In this document: positions 7,896 through 16,639 of the stretch, one piece after another
Layout of the letters: every line of letters starts with the position of its first letter
How positions within the stretch are numbered: position 1 is the first letter of the stretch
Source of the DNA: Schlegelella_A sp965246805
GTDB taxonomy: Bacteria > Pseudomonadota > Gammaproteobacteria > Burkholderiales > Burkholderiaceae_C
DNA length: 64,000 nt
NCBI GenBank assembly: GCA_965246805.1
Contig: CBDFFO010000006.1
Span: 744,001-808,000, forward strand
Direction: 5' to 3'
Position numbers and translations under genes: made by a program
Notes under the pieces: model-generated
What the model was told of the DNA's origin: nothing
Database searches by the model: none
What the model saw: only the letters and a program-made list of their open reading frames with translations

Positions 7896-9119
7896 TTGAA
7901 TCCCGACGCACTCACGATCTGGCGCGCACCGCGCTGGGCTCTGGCGGCCTTGCTCGCTTGCCTCGGCATGCTCGGGCCGTTCTCGATCGACACCTATCTG
8001 CCGGCCTTCACCGGCATCTCGCAGGCGATCGGCGCGTCGCCGGTCGAAATGCAGCAAACGCTCTCGGCCTATCTGTTCGGCTTCGCTGTGATGAACCTGT
8101 TCCACGGCGCCCTGTCCGACAGCCTCGGCCGTCGGCCGGTGGTGCTGGTGGGGCTTGCCGTTTTCACGCTGGCGTCGGCCGGCTGCGCACTCTCGTCGCA
8201 CATCGGCGCGCTGGTGTTCTTTCGCGCGTTGCAAGGCATGTCGTCGGGGGCCGGCATCGTGGTGTCGCGCGCCGTGATACGCGACATGTTTCCACCCGCC
8301 GATGCGCAACGCGTGATGTCGCAGGTGACGATCTATTTCGGCGTGGCGCCGGCGATCGCCCCCATCGTCGGTGGCTTCCTGTTCGTGCACGCGGACTGGC
8401 ATGCCATTTTCTGGTTCCTGACGGCCCTCGGAGCGTTGCTCTTCGCCGCCAACCACAGACTGCTGCCCGAGACGCTGCACCTCTCGCAACGGCAGCCGTT
8501 CAACGCGACCCACCTGTTCGATGGCTATGCATCGCTCGCCCTCAACCCGCGCTTCCTGCCGCTCGCGCTCGCGAGCGGCATTCCGTTCAACGGCATGTTC
8601 CTCTATGTGCTGTCGACGCCGGTCTTTCTCGGCCAGCACCTCGGCCTCGCGCCCCAACAGTTCTTCTGGTTCTTCCTGCTGACCATCGCCGGCATCATGG
8701 GAGGCGCGTTTCTTTCCGGCCGTATGGCGGGCCGCGTGAAGCCGACGCGGCAAATCCGCTGGGGCTTCGTGATCATGACCCTGGTGTCGGTCGTGAACCT
8801 GGTGGCGAACCTGCTGTTCGAGCCCGCCGCGTGGTGGGCGATGTTGCCGATCGGGTTGTATTCGTTCGGCTGGGCACTCATGGTGCCAGTCGTCACGCTG
8901 CTCGTGCTCGATCTCGTACCCGAACGCCGTGGCATGGCCTCGTCGTTCCAGGCGTTCATCAGCAGCGCGGCGAACGGTCTCGTCGCAGGCGTGATCGCCC
9001 CGCTGGTGATGCATTCGACCCGCGCGCTCGCCGTCACGTCGATCGCGATGATGGCGGTCGGCCTCGTCGCTTGGGTCCTCGTGAAGCCGCACCTGAAAGC
9101 GCTGTTGCTGGCGCGGTGA
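7896..9119 (+). CDS. Bcr/CflA family drug resistance MFS transporter
   Basis: A 407-residue, 12-helix major facilitator predicted to export drugs or metabolites across the inner membrane by proton antiport. The N-terminal signature GPFSIDTYLPAF in helix 1 and DSLGRRPVVLVGL in the loop between helices 2 and 3 are typical of Bcr/CflA. The best start is TTG at 7896, because no ATG occurs in frame before residue 25, inside helix 1. It begins 60 bp after rnpB and is followed 39 bp later by the carbonic anhydrase gene. Confidence 0.88.
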   Translation: MNPDALTIWRAPRWALAALLACLGMLGPFSIDTYLPAFTGISQAIGASPVEMQQTLSAYLFGFAVMNLFHGALSDSLGRRPVVLVGLAVFTLASAGCALSSHIGALVFFRALQGMSSGAGIVVSRAVIRDMFPPADAQRVMSQVTIYFGVAPAIAPIVGGFLFVHADWHAIFWFLTALGALLFAANHRLLPETLHLSQRQPFNATHLFDGYASLALNPRFLPLALASGIPFNGMFLYVLSTPVFLGQHLGLAPQQFFWFFLLTIAGIMGGAFLSGRMAGRVKPTRQIRWGFVIMTLVSVVNLVANLLFEPAAWWAMLPIGLYSFGWALMVPVVTLLVLDLVPERRGMASSFQAFISSAANGLVAGVIAPLVMHSTRALAVTSIAMMAVGLVAWVLVKPHLKALLLAR

Positions 9120-9158
9120 GCCTCGTCAAGTTCGGCGCCGCGCAGTCGATATGAAGGG

Positions 9159-10478
9159 GTGACTCCATTTTTCACCTCCCGCCGACCGGTCCGCCATGCA
9201 CTGGCATGTCTGGCGCTGTGCGCGATCACCGGTGCGCCGACACTCACGGCGCCGGCATGGGCGGGCGGACCCGGCGAGTCGCTCGACATGGTGCCCGGCA
9301 AGCGGTCGGAGACGTTCGACCTTGCGCGTGCCGAAGCGAAAAGCGCCGAGCGACAGCAGAAGCTGGCTCGGCTGGCCGCCGAATCGAGTGCCGCGTCCGA
9401 GCCGAAGGGACCTGGGGGCGCCGCAGCGGCGACGGGCACTGCGAAAGTGGCCGACGGCAAGCGCGGATCGGCTGATAACGGGGCCTCGGCCGATATGAGA
9501 CAGAAAGCCACCAAGCCGTCGCCGATCGAAACGATGAACGACGGCACGATGCGCATCCGGCCGTCGGCCGATCCGCAGCGGGCGATCGATGCGATCCGCG
9601 AGCGTCTCTCGAACCGTGGCGTGGAAAAGCGAGTCGACACCGAGGGCAACGCTTTGCTGCGCGTCGGTTCGGCCCAAGCGAAGCTGGCGGCCACCGGCCC
9701 TCGATCGGTGTCGCTGTCGGCTTCGCTGGCGGCCACCGCCAGCAGCGCGCGCCTGCCGATGCCCGGCCTCGGCGCGGCACATGTGTCGTCCAAGACCGGC
9801 GCCGCGCCGCGCTGGAGCTACGACGGCGACCACTCGCCCGGGCAATGGGCGCAACTGAGCCCCGAGTGGGCGACGTGCGCGAAGGGCAAGCGGCAAAGCC
9901 CGATCGACATCCACCAGGGCATCAAGGTCGATCTCGAAGCGATCCGCTTCGAATACCGGCCGAGCGCGTTCACGGTGGTCGACACTGGCCACACGATCCT
10001 GGTCAACCTGCCGCCGGGCAACGCGATCACGGTGAGCGGCCGCCGCTACGAGCTCTTGCAGTTCCACTTCCACAAGCCGGCCGAGGAACGCGTCGACGGC
10101 AAGCCGTTCGACATGGTCGTCCACTTGGTGCACAAGGACTCGACCGGCAAGCTCGCCGTCGTGGCGGTGCTGCTCGAAAAAGGCAGCGCGCAAGGCGTGG
10201 TGCAGTCCGTGTGGAACCACCTGCCGCTCGAAAAAGGCGACGAGGTCGAAGCCGGCGTGCCGCTCGATCCGACCGCGCTGCTGCCGGCCGAGCGCGGCTA
10301 CTACACCTACATGGGTTCGCTCACCACGCCGCCGTGCAGCGAGGGCGTGCTGTGGATGGTGATGAAGCAACCGGTCGGCGTCTCTGCCGACCAGCTTGCG
10401 ATCTTCGCTCGCCTCTATCCGATGAACGCACGGCCGTTGCAGGCCGATTCGTCGCGTCTCGTCAAGGAATCGAACTGA
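9159..10478 (+). CDS. Alpha-class carbonic anhydrase with long N-terminal extension
   Basis: A 439-residue exported zinc enzyme that hydrates CO2. The N-terminus looks like a signal peptide (RRPVRHALACLALC... up to AWAGG). About 190 residues of low-complexity, Ala/Lys/Ser-rich sequence precede the catalytic domain (WSYDG near residue 218 to the end). Zinc ligands are H303 and H305 (QFHFH) and H322 (VVHLVH); other family motifs are KRQSPIDI and GSLTTPPCSEGV. Most bacterial alpha enzymes have ~220-250 residues, so the extension is unusual. The GTG start (9159) overlaps the stop of a three-codon ATG ORF (9151-9162), and one extra G in the run at 9156-9159 would put that ATG in frame. Confidence 0.88.
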   Translation: MTPFFTSRRPVRHALACLALCAITGAPTLTAPAWAGGPGESLDMVPGKRSETFDLARAEAKSAERQQKLARLAAESSAASEPKGPGGAAAATGTAKVADGKRGSADNGASADMRQKATKPSPIETMNDGTMRIRPSADPQRAIDAIRERLSNRGVEKRVDTEGNALLRVGSAQAKLAATGPRSVSLSASLAATASSARLPMPGLGAAHVSSKTGAAPRWSYDGDHSPGQWAQLSPEWATCAKGKRQSPIDIHQGIKVDLEAIRFEYRPSAFTVVDTGHTILVNLPPGNAITVSGRRYELLQFHFHKPAEERVDGKPFDMVVHLVHKDSTGKLAVVAVLLEKGSAQGVVQSVWNHLPLEKGDEVEAGVPLDPTALLPAERGYYTYMGSLTTPPCSEGVLWMVMKQPVGVSADQLAIFARLYPMNARPLQADSSRLVKESN

Positions 10479-10599
10479 GCCGTCGAGGCGCGGGTGACGG
10501 CGGTCGACCGCCGCCACGCCACGCGTTCGCGGATGGCGCGGCCTTGCTCCGATAATCGCCTGCAGCCGCGCTGCAGCGGCGCCAAGCGAAAGTTCGAGC

Positions 10600-11181
10600 A
10601 TGGCCTGGTTGATCGTCGGACTCGTCGTCTTTCTGGGCGTGCACATGGTGTCGGTCATCGCGCCCGATTGGCGCAACGCGCAGGTGGCACGCATCGGCGA
10701 AGGGCCCTGGAAAGGCCTCTACTCGTTGGCCTCGGCCGTGGGCCTCGGGCTGATCGTGTGGGGTTACGGGGCGGCGCGCGCTTCGTCGAGTGCGCTCTAC
10801 GTGCTCCCGAGCGGCATGCGTCATCTCGCGCTGCTGTTGATGCTGCCAGTCTTCCCGCTCCTCATCGCCACCTACCTGCGCGGCCGCATCCAGCGCACGG
10901 TCGGCAACCCGATGTTGATCGCGGTGATCCTGTGGTCGGTGGCGCATCTGCTTGCCAACGGCAGCGTGGCCGACACCGTGCTGTTCGGCAGTGTCCTGCT
11001 CTGGGCCGTGCTCGACCTGGCATCGGCTCGCAGACGGCCGGCACGGTCTGGCCCCGGATTGCCGTTCAAGCCGGTCAACGACATCGTCTCGATCGCTGTC
11101 GGGCTCGCGATTTACGCAGCGTTCCTCGTGGGGTTGCACCGCTGGTTGTTCGGCGTCGCACCTCTTGCCATGGCCGGCTGA
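10600..11181 (+). CDS. NnrU family membrane protein
   Basis: A 193-residue integral membrane protein with about six hydrophobic segments. It matches NnrU-type sequences by its start (LIVGLVVFLGVHMVSVI), WGYGAAR and a conserved VGNPMLIAVILWSVAHLLANG block. NnrU-like proteins are linked to denitrification in some bacteria, and relatives act in isoprenoid metabolism in plants; the role here is unknown. The ATG at 10600 is 121 bp downstream of the carbonic anhydrase gene. Confidence 0.85.
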   Translation: MAWLIVGLVVFLGVHMVSVIAPDWRNAQVARIGEGPWKGLYSLASAVGLGLIVWGYGAARASSSALYVLPSGMRHLALLLMLPVFPLLIATYLRGRIQRTVGNPMLIAVILWSVAHLLANGSVADTVLFGSVLLWAVLDLASARRRPARSGPGLPFKPVNDIVSIAVGLAIYAAFLVGLHRWLFGVAPLAMAG

Positions 11182-11389
11182 TGCACGCCTCGTGACGAAT
11201 TAACGCTTTCGCCACCGATCCGCGCGGAGCACGGGGTGGCATGTCGCCCGTGCTGCGGCGCCGCTCTTCACTTCCGACATGCAATTCACTGCGCAAGTCC
11301 TTATTTATAAACACTTTTCCGAACCGACATTGCTTTCGGGCGGCGCTATCTAAGTCGTTGATTCCATTGAATTTTATGAGCCGATCCGA

Positions 11390-11418
11390 TTGACCTGAAC
11401 CACCCTCATCGCTAAAGT
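11390..11418 (+). promoter_or_regulatory. mraZ (dcw cluster) promoter
   Basis: The -35 box TTGACC (11390-11395) and -10 box TAAAGT (11413-11418) are separated by exactly 17 bp. The predicted start near 11425 leaves a ~22-nt leader before the mraZ GTG. The region upstream (11182-11389) is relatively AT-rich for this genome and has no gene. Confidence 0.6.
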
Positions 11419-11450
11419 GGCGCTAAGTGCACTTTTGTGGGATTTTGTGG
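11417..11450 (+). promoter_or_regulatory. MraZ operator: four GTGG-type repeats at 10-bp spacing
   Basis: GTGG (11417), GTGC (11427), GTGG (11437) and GTGG (11447) occur at exact 10-bp intervals, one helical turn apart. MraZ is known to bind tandem TGGGN-type repeats with 5-bp spacers upstream of its own gene. Here the array runs from the -10 box through the transcription start to the GTG start codon, a position suited to repression. Confidence 0.7.
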
Positions 11451-11887
11451 CAACCGTTGTCTTTCAAGGCCCCGCAGCGCTCACGTTGGACAGCAAGGGC
11501 CGGATCGCGATGCCGGCACGGCACCGCGAGCTGCTGGCCGCGATGGGCGTGAACCAGCTCACCGTCACCAAGCACCCAGAAGGCTCGTTGCTCATTTTCC
11601 CGCGTCCGGCGTGGGAGAACTTTCGCGATCGGGTCGCCGCGCTGCCGATGGATTCGAGCGGCTGGAAGCGCGTCTTTCTCGGCAATGCGATGGACGTCGA
11701 GATCGACGGCTCGTCGCGGCTGCTCATCGCACCCGAATTGCGCGCCTCGGCCGGCCTCACGCGTGACGTGATGCTGCTCGGCATGGGCAGCCATTTCGAA
11801 CTGTGGGATGCCGAGCGCCACGCCGCCCACGAGACGGCGGTGATGCAGTCGCCGATGCCTGATTCGCTGAAGACGTTCAGCTTCTGA
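11447..11887 (+). CDS. mraZ: Transcriptional regulator MraZ
   Basis: A 146-residue DNA-binding protein of the AbrB-like double-SpoVT fold that regulates the dcw cluster. Two copies of the family motif are present: LDSKGRIAMPARHRE near the N-terminus and DGSSRLLIAPELR in the middle. The usual initiator methionine just before FQG is replaced by GTC, so GTG at 11447 is the nearest plausible start; an alternative GTG at 11417 overlaps the -10 box and is rejected. It is the first dcw gene, directly abutting rsmH (stop 11885-11887, next ATG 11888). Confidence 0.92.
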   Translation: MATVVFQGPAALTLDSKGRIAMPARHRELLAAMGVNQLTVTKHPEGSLLIFPRPAWENFRDRVAALPMDSSGWKRVFLGNAMDVEIDGSSRLLIAPELRASAGLTRDVMLLGMGSHFELWDAERHAAHETAVMQSPMPDSLKTFSF

Positions 11888-12838
11888 ATGACACCTCCGC
11901 CGGCAGCGCTCCTGCACACGACCGTCTTGCTGCACGAGGCGGCCGATGCGCTCGTCACAGCGCCCGACGGCGTGTACGTCGACGGCACGTTCGGTCGCGG
12001 GGGCCACGCGCGCGCGGTGCTCGCGAAGCTCTCGCCGCGAGGGCGCGTCATCGCGATCGATCGCGACCCGCAGGCGATCGCTTCGGCCGCTGCCGACGAA
12101 GCGCTCAACGCCGACTCGCGCCTCACGGTCCACCACGCCAACTTCTCGCAGATGGCGGAGACTCTTCGCCCGCTCCGCGTCGACAAGGTCGACGGTGTGT
12201 TGCTCGACCTCGGCGTCTCGTCGCCGCAGATCGACGATCCGGCGCGTGGCTTCAGCTTCCGTTTCGACGGACCGCTCGACATGCGGATGGACACGACCCG
12301 CGGCGAAAGCGCGGCCGAATTTCTGGGGCGCGCCGACGAGCGCGACATTGCAGAGGTGATACGCGACTATGGCGAAGAACGGTTTGCTCTCCAGGTTGCA
12401 AAGGCGCTTGTTGCTCGGCGCGCAAGCGGGAACCCTGTTCGAACCACACGGCAACTTTCCGAGGTCGTGGCTGGCGCGGTCAAGACCCGCGAAGCGGGGC
12501 AGAACCCTGCGACGCGCACATTTCAAGCTCTTCGGATTTTCGTCAACGCCGAGCTTGCGGAGCTCGAACAAGGGCTGAGCGCCGCGGTGGCGCTGCTGGC
12601 GCCGGGCGGCAGGCTCGTCGTCATCAGCTTCCACTCGCTCGAGGACCGGATCGTGAAGACCTTCATCGTGCGCGAGAGCAAGACCGAGTTCGATCGGCGC
12701 GCGCCGTTCGCGGCGGAAATGCCGCACCGCTTGAAGTCGATCGGGCGGGTCAGGGCGGGCGCGGATGAAGTCTCGGTGAACCCGCGTGCGCGTTCCGCGA
12801 TGATGCGGGTGGCCGAACGCACCGAGGTGGCGGCATGA
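11888..12838 (+). CDS. rsmH: 16S rRNA (cytosine(1402)-N4)-methyltransferase RsmH
   Basis: A 316-residue SAM-dependent enzyme (MraW) that methylates C1402 of 16S rRNA at the P-site. The SAM loop VDGTFGRGGHARAVL, LLDLGVSSPQID and the C-terminal block VVISFHSLEDRIVK-F are all typical. It starts with ATG immediately after the mraZ stop and overlaps ftsL by 4 bp (12835-12838). Confidence 0.95.
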   Translation: MTPPPAALLHTTVLLHEAADALVTAPDGVYVDGTFGRGGHARAVLAKLSPRGRVIAIDRDPQAIASAAADEALNADSRLTVHHANFSQMAETLRPLRVDKVDGVLLDLGVSSPQIDDPARGFSFRFDGPLDMRMDTTRGESAAEFLGRADERDIAEVIRDYGEERFALQVAKALVARRASGNPVRTTRQLSEVVAGAVKTREAGQNPATRTFQALRIFVNAELAELEQGLSAAVALLAPGGRLVVISFHSLEDRIVKTFIVRESKTEFDRRAPFAAEMPHRLKSIGRVRAGADEVSVNPRARSAMMRVAERTEVAA

Positions 12839-13167
12839 GCCGGCTGAACCTCGTGCTGGTGATCGCGCTGATGCTGAGCTGCATGTACCTCGTGCGCGTG
12901 TCGTATGAAACACGGCGCCTGTTCGCCGAGCTCGACAAGGCGCAGAGCGATGGCCGCACGCTGGAGCACGACCGCGAACGGCTCAACACCGAACTGCGCA
13001 CGCAGGCCACGCCGCTGCGCGTCGAGCGCACCGCGCGCGAGCGCCTCTCGATGCGCACCGCCACCCCGGCCGATTACCTGCCGATCCGCCTGGCCGGGCC
13101 CGCATCGAGCACCCGGACCGTGGTGAACGGCGGCCCCGCCATCAACCATCCGCCACGCACGCCATGA
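12835..13167 (+). CDS. ftsL: Cell division protein FtsL
   Basis: A 110-residue bitopic divisome protein. One N-terminal membrane segment (residues ~4-21, LNLVLVIALMLSCMYLV) is followed by a periplasmic coiled coil (~25-60, heptad-like ELDKAQSDGRTLEHDRERL). FtsL works with FtsB and FtsQ to activate FtsWI. It is poorly conserved in sequence; position between rsmH and ftsI and the topology make the call. It overlaps both neighbours by 4 bp (ATGA), so it is translationally coupled. Confidence 0.9.
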   Translation: MSRLNLVLVIALMLSCMYLVRVSYETRRLFAELDKAQSDGRTLEHDRERLNTELRTQATPLRVERTARERLSMRTATPADYLPIRLAGPASSTRTVVNGGPAINHPPRTP

Positions 13168-15008
13168 CGCCGCCGAGAGCCCCCCGCCACCGAGTGACCG
13201 GCCCGACCGTTCGCAGCGTGAGCTATTCGACCAGCCCGCTGCTCGCGTCGCGCACGCCGCCGTGGCGTTCGAAGTTCCTGGTCGCGCTGGTCGGCCTCAG
13301 TTTCTGCGTGCTGCTCGCTCGCGCGGTGTACGTGCAGATCGTCGCTTCGTCGTTCTTCCTGAAGCAGGGCGAGAGCCGCTATGCGCACACGCTGTCGTTG
13401 CCCGCGATTCGTGGCCGCATCGTCGATCGCAACGGCTTGACTCTGGCTGCGAGCGAGACGGCACCGTCGCTCTGGGCGATTCCGAAAGACGTCGAAGACG
13501 ACGCGACGACGCACGCGCAACTCGCGACGTTGCTCGGCATGAGCGCGCGCGAACTCGATGACCGCCTGGCCGACAACCCGAATTTCGTGTGGCTGCGTCG
13601 GCAGGTCGACGACGACCTCGCGCAGCATGTGGCTGCATTGCAGATGAAGGGCGTGCACCAGGTGCGCGAGTACCGCCGCAAGTACCCAGAGGGCGAAGCC
13701 GCGGCGCATCTGGTGGGCTTCACGAACAACGAGGAGCATGGGCAGGAGGGCATCGAGCTGGCCTATCAGAACCAGCTGGCGGGACGCGACGGCACGCGCC
13801 GCGTCATCAAGGACCGGCTCGGCAGGGTCATCGAGGACATCGGCGACAGCGTCGCGCCGGTCGACGGTCGCGATGTCGCGCTCACCGTCGATTCGAAGGT
13901 GCAGTTCTTCGCGTATCAGCGCATTCGCGATGCGGTGCTCGCGAACAAGGCCATGTCGGGCAGCGTCGTCGTGCTCGACGCGCAGACCGGCGACGTGCTC
14001 GCGCTCTCGAACTACCCGAGCTACGCACCGGGTGACCGGCGCAAGTTCAGCACCCCGCAGATGCGCAACCGTGCGCTCGTCGACACGTTCGAACCGGGCT
14101 CGACGATGAAGCCGTTCATCGCCGCGTGGGCGCTCGAGACTGGCAGGGTCCGGCCGACGACGGTGATCCAGACCGCGCCGGGCCGCATGACCCTGGGCGG
14201 CTCGCTCATCACCGATTCGCACCCGCATGGCGATCTCACGGTGAGCGGCGTGATCCAGAAATCGAGCAACGTCGGCGCGACCCGCATGGCGATGATGTTC
14301 ACGCCGAAAGAGATGTGGGAGCTCTACAGCGCGGTCGGCTTCGGCCAGAAGCCTGCCCTCGATTTTCCGGGCCTCGCGACCGGGCGTCTGCGTGGCTACA
14401 AGAGTTGGTTGCCCATCGAGCAGGCGACGATGAGCTACGGCTACGGCCTCTCGGCGTCGCTGTTCCAGATCGCACACGCCTACACCGTGTTCGCGCACGA
14501 TGGCCAGTTGATCCCGGTGAAGCTCACGCAGACTATGCCGCGGGCACCGACCGGCAACGTGACGTTGCGCGGCGCACCGACGCCCGCCGCGCCGCCTCCA
14601 GCACCTGTCAGCGGCGTGCGCATCGTCTCGTCGAAGACGGCAGCCGAGGTGCGCGAGATGATGCGTCTCGTCACGTTGCCGGGCGGGACCGCGCCGAAGG
14701 CCCAGGTGATGGGCTACTCGGTCGGCGGCAAGAGCGGTACCGCGTACAAGCAGGAAGGCAAGGGCTACGCGGAAAAGAAATACCGCGCGTGGTTCGTCGG
14801 CATCGCACCGATCGCGCACCCGCGCATCATCGTCGCGGTGATGGTCGACCAGCCGACGGCGGGTCTCTATTTCGGTGGCGACGTCGCGGCTCCGGTCTTC
14901 AGCGAAGTGGTGCAGCAGACCTTGCGCACGATGGGTGTGGCGCCCGACCTCGATGTGCGCCAGCACATCGTCACGCACGACGTTCCGGCCACCGAGGAAA
15001 GTTTCTGA
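13164..15008 (+). CDS. ftsI: Septal peptidoglycan transpeptidase FtsI (PBP3)
   Basis: A 614-residue class B penicillin-binding protein that cross-links septal wall with FtsW. A cytoplasmic N-terminal tail (~35 residues) and one membrane anchor (~36-56, FLVALVGLSFCVLLARAVY) precede the pedestal domain (RGRIVDRNG) and the transpeptidase domain. The catalytic motifs are the active-site serine in STMK (EPGSTMKPF), SSN (QKSSNVGA) and KSGT (GKSGTAYK). An Ala/Pro-rich stretch (~470-480) interrupts the late domain. It overlaps murE by one base at 15008. Confidence 0.95.
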   Translation: MTPPRAPRHRVTGPTVRSVSYSTSPLLASRTPPWRSKFLVALVGLSFCVLLARAVYVQIVASSFFLKQGESRYAHTLSLPAIRGRIVDRNGLTLAASETAPSLWAIPKDVEDDATTHAQLATLLGMSARELDDRLADNPNFVWLRRQVDDDLAQHVAALQMKGVHQVREYRRKYPEGEAAAHLVGFTNNEEHGQEGIELAYQNQLAGRDGTRRVIKDRLGRVIEDIGDSVAPVDGRDVALTVDSKVQFFAYQRIRDAVLANKAMSGSVVVLDAQTGDVLALSNYPSYAPGDRRKFSTPQMRNRALVDTFEPGSTMKPFIAAWALETGRVRPTTVIQTAPGRMTLGGSLITDSHPHGDLTVSGVIQKSSNVGATRMAMMFTPKEMWELYSAVGFGQKPALDFPGLATGRLRGYKSWLPIEQATMSYGYGLSASLFQIAHAYTVFAHDGQLIPVKLTQTMPRAPTGNVTLRGAPTPAAPPPAPVSGVRIVSSKTAAEVREMMRLVTLPGGTAPKAQVMGYSVGGKSGTAYKQEGKGYAEKKYRAWFVGIAPIAHPRIIVAVMVDQPTAGLYFGGDVAAPVFSEVVQQTLRTMGVAPDLDVRQHIVTHDVPATEESF

Positions 15009-16639
15009 TGCCGATTCGCGAGCTCGCGACCGTCGAAGCCGTGCACGCGTGGTTGCGCCTGCAAGGCACGCGCGGCCTCACGCTCGACAGCCGCTACGTG
15101 GCGCCCGGCGACGTGTTCTTCGCGTGGCCCGGTCACGAGCGCGATGCCCGTCGCTACGTCGGCGCGGCCTTGCGTGCCGGTGCAATCGCCTGTCTCGTCG
15201 AGCGGCGCGGCGTGGAAGAGTTCGACTTCGATGTCGATTCGGGCGTCGCCGCCTACAGCGGCCTCAAGGCCGCCACCGGCCGCATCGCGAGCCTTTTCTA
15301 CGGCACGCCGAGCGACCGCGTCTCCGTGATCGCGTGCACCGGCACGAACGGCAAGACCTCGACCTCGTGGTGGATCGCGCAAGCGCTGACGAGCCAGGGC
15401 CAGCGCTGCGGTGTCGTCGGCACGCTCGGCATCGGCGAACCGCCACCGGTGGTGCGGCTCGAAGACCTCGTCACCGGCACCGACGACACGCTCGCCGCGC
15501 GGAGCCCGTATCGCCCGATCGTGCCGACCGGCCTCACGACGCCCGACGCGCTCACGTTGCAGGCGGCGTTCCGGCGCTTCGTCGACGACGGCTTCGCGGC
15601 GTGCGGGCTCGAAGCGTCGTCGATCGGGATCGCCGAGCATCGCTTGTCGGGCACGCAGGTTCGCATCGCGGTCTTCACGAACTTCACGCAAGACCACCTC
15701 GACTACCACGGCAACATGACGCGCTACTGGCAGATCAAGGCCGAGCTGTTCGCGTGGCCCGGGCTGCGTGCCGCGGTCATCAACATCGACGACGAACGCG
15801 GCGTCGCGCTGGCCGAATCGGTCTCGGCCGACATGCCGGGCTTGAGCGGCTTCAACACCGGCCCGGTCCCATCGACGGTCGCGCTGTGGACCTATTCGGC
15901 GCGGCGCGCCGCGCGCCTGCAGGCCGTCGACATCCGCAACATTGCGACGGGCCTCGCTTTCTCGGTGCGCGAAGGCGAGGCGAGCGTCGTCGTCGTCACG
16001 CGACTGATCGGCAGCTACAACGTCTCGAACCTGCTCGCGGTGATCGGTGTGATGCGCGCGAGCGGTGTCCCGCTGGAAGACGCGGCCAGCGCCTGCAGCC
16101 GCCTGATGCCGGTGCCCGGCCGCATGCAGCGCGTGGTGAGCGAACGCCGCTTCGAGCCGGCCGCTCTCGACGCCGACGACACGGGCATGCAGCCCGACGT
16201 CGTGGTCGATTACGCGCACACGCCCGACGCGCTCGAGAAGGCGCTCGACGCGCTACGGCCGCTCGCGCTCGAACGCGGCGGCAAGCTCTGGTGCGTGTTC
16301 GGCTGCGGGGGCAACCGCGACGCGTCGAAGCGGCCGTTGATGGGCGCGCTCGCACGCCGGTTGGCGCACCACGTTGTCATCACGAGCGACAACCCGCGCC
16401 TCGAGGCGCCCGACTTCATCATCTCGCAGGTGCTCACCGGCGTGGTCGGCGCCGACGATGTCGACGTGATCGAGAACCGCGCCGATGCGATCCGCCACGC
16501 CGTGTCGAGCGCGGGTGCGAACGACGTGGTGCTCGTGGCGGGCAAGGGCCACGAGGAGTACCAGGAGATTGGCGGCGTGAATCTGCCGTTCTCCGATGTG
16601 GCCGTGGCCGGCGACGCGTTGCGGGCGCGCTCGGCATGA
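15008..16639 (+). CDS. murE: UDP-MurNAc-L-Ala-D-Glu:meso-diaminopimelate ligase MurE
   Basis: A 543-residue ATP-dependent ligase that adds the third stem residue to the wall precursor in the cytoplasm. The ATP loop is ACTGTNGKTSTSW. The DNPR motif (VITSDNPR) near the C-terminus is the signature of meso-diaminopimelate rather than lysine specificity. Other Mur-family blocks are VDYAHTPDALEKAL and FGCGGNRD. The start ATG at 15008 shares its A with the ftsI stop. The frame stays open upstream into ftsI, but that part has no homology. It overlaps murF by 4 bp. Confidence 0.95.
   Translation: MPIRELATVEAVHAWLRLQGTRGLTLDSRYVAPGDVFFAWPGHERDARRYVGAALRAGAIACLVERRGVEEFDFDVDSGVAAYSGLKAATGRIASLFYGTPSDRVSVIACTGTNGKTSTSWWIAQALTSQGQRCGVVGTLGIGEPPPVVRLEDLVTGTDDTLAARSPYRPIVPTGLTTPDALTLQAAFRRFVDDGFAACGLEASSIGIAEHRLSGTQVRIAVFTNFTQDHLDYHGNMTRYWQIKAELFAWPGLRAAVINIDDERGVALAESVSADMPGLSGFNTGPVPSTVALWTYSARRAARLQAVDIRNIATGLAFSVREGEASVVVVTRLIGSYNVSNLLAVIGVMRASGVPLEDAASACSRLMPVPGRMQRVVSERRFEPAALDADDTGMQPDVVVDYAHTPDALEKALDALRPLALERGGKLWCVFGCGGNRDASKRPLMGALARRLAHHVVITSDNPRLEAPDFIISQVLTGVVGADDVDVIENRADAIRHAVSSAGANDVVLVAGKGHEEYQEIGGVNLPFSDVAVAGDALRARSA

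Noticed and set aside
11417..11446. Upstream GTG (11417) as the mraZ start
   Set aside because: It overlaps the predicted -10 box and adds residues absent from the family.
14126..16639. One 837-codon open frame across ftsI and murE
   Set aside because: The upstream part is a shadow of ftsI; MurE homology begins at the ATG at 15008.
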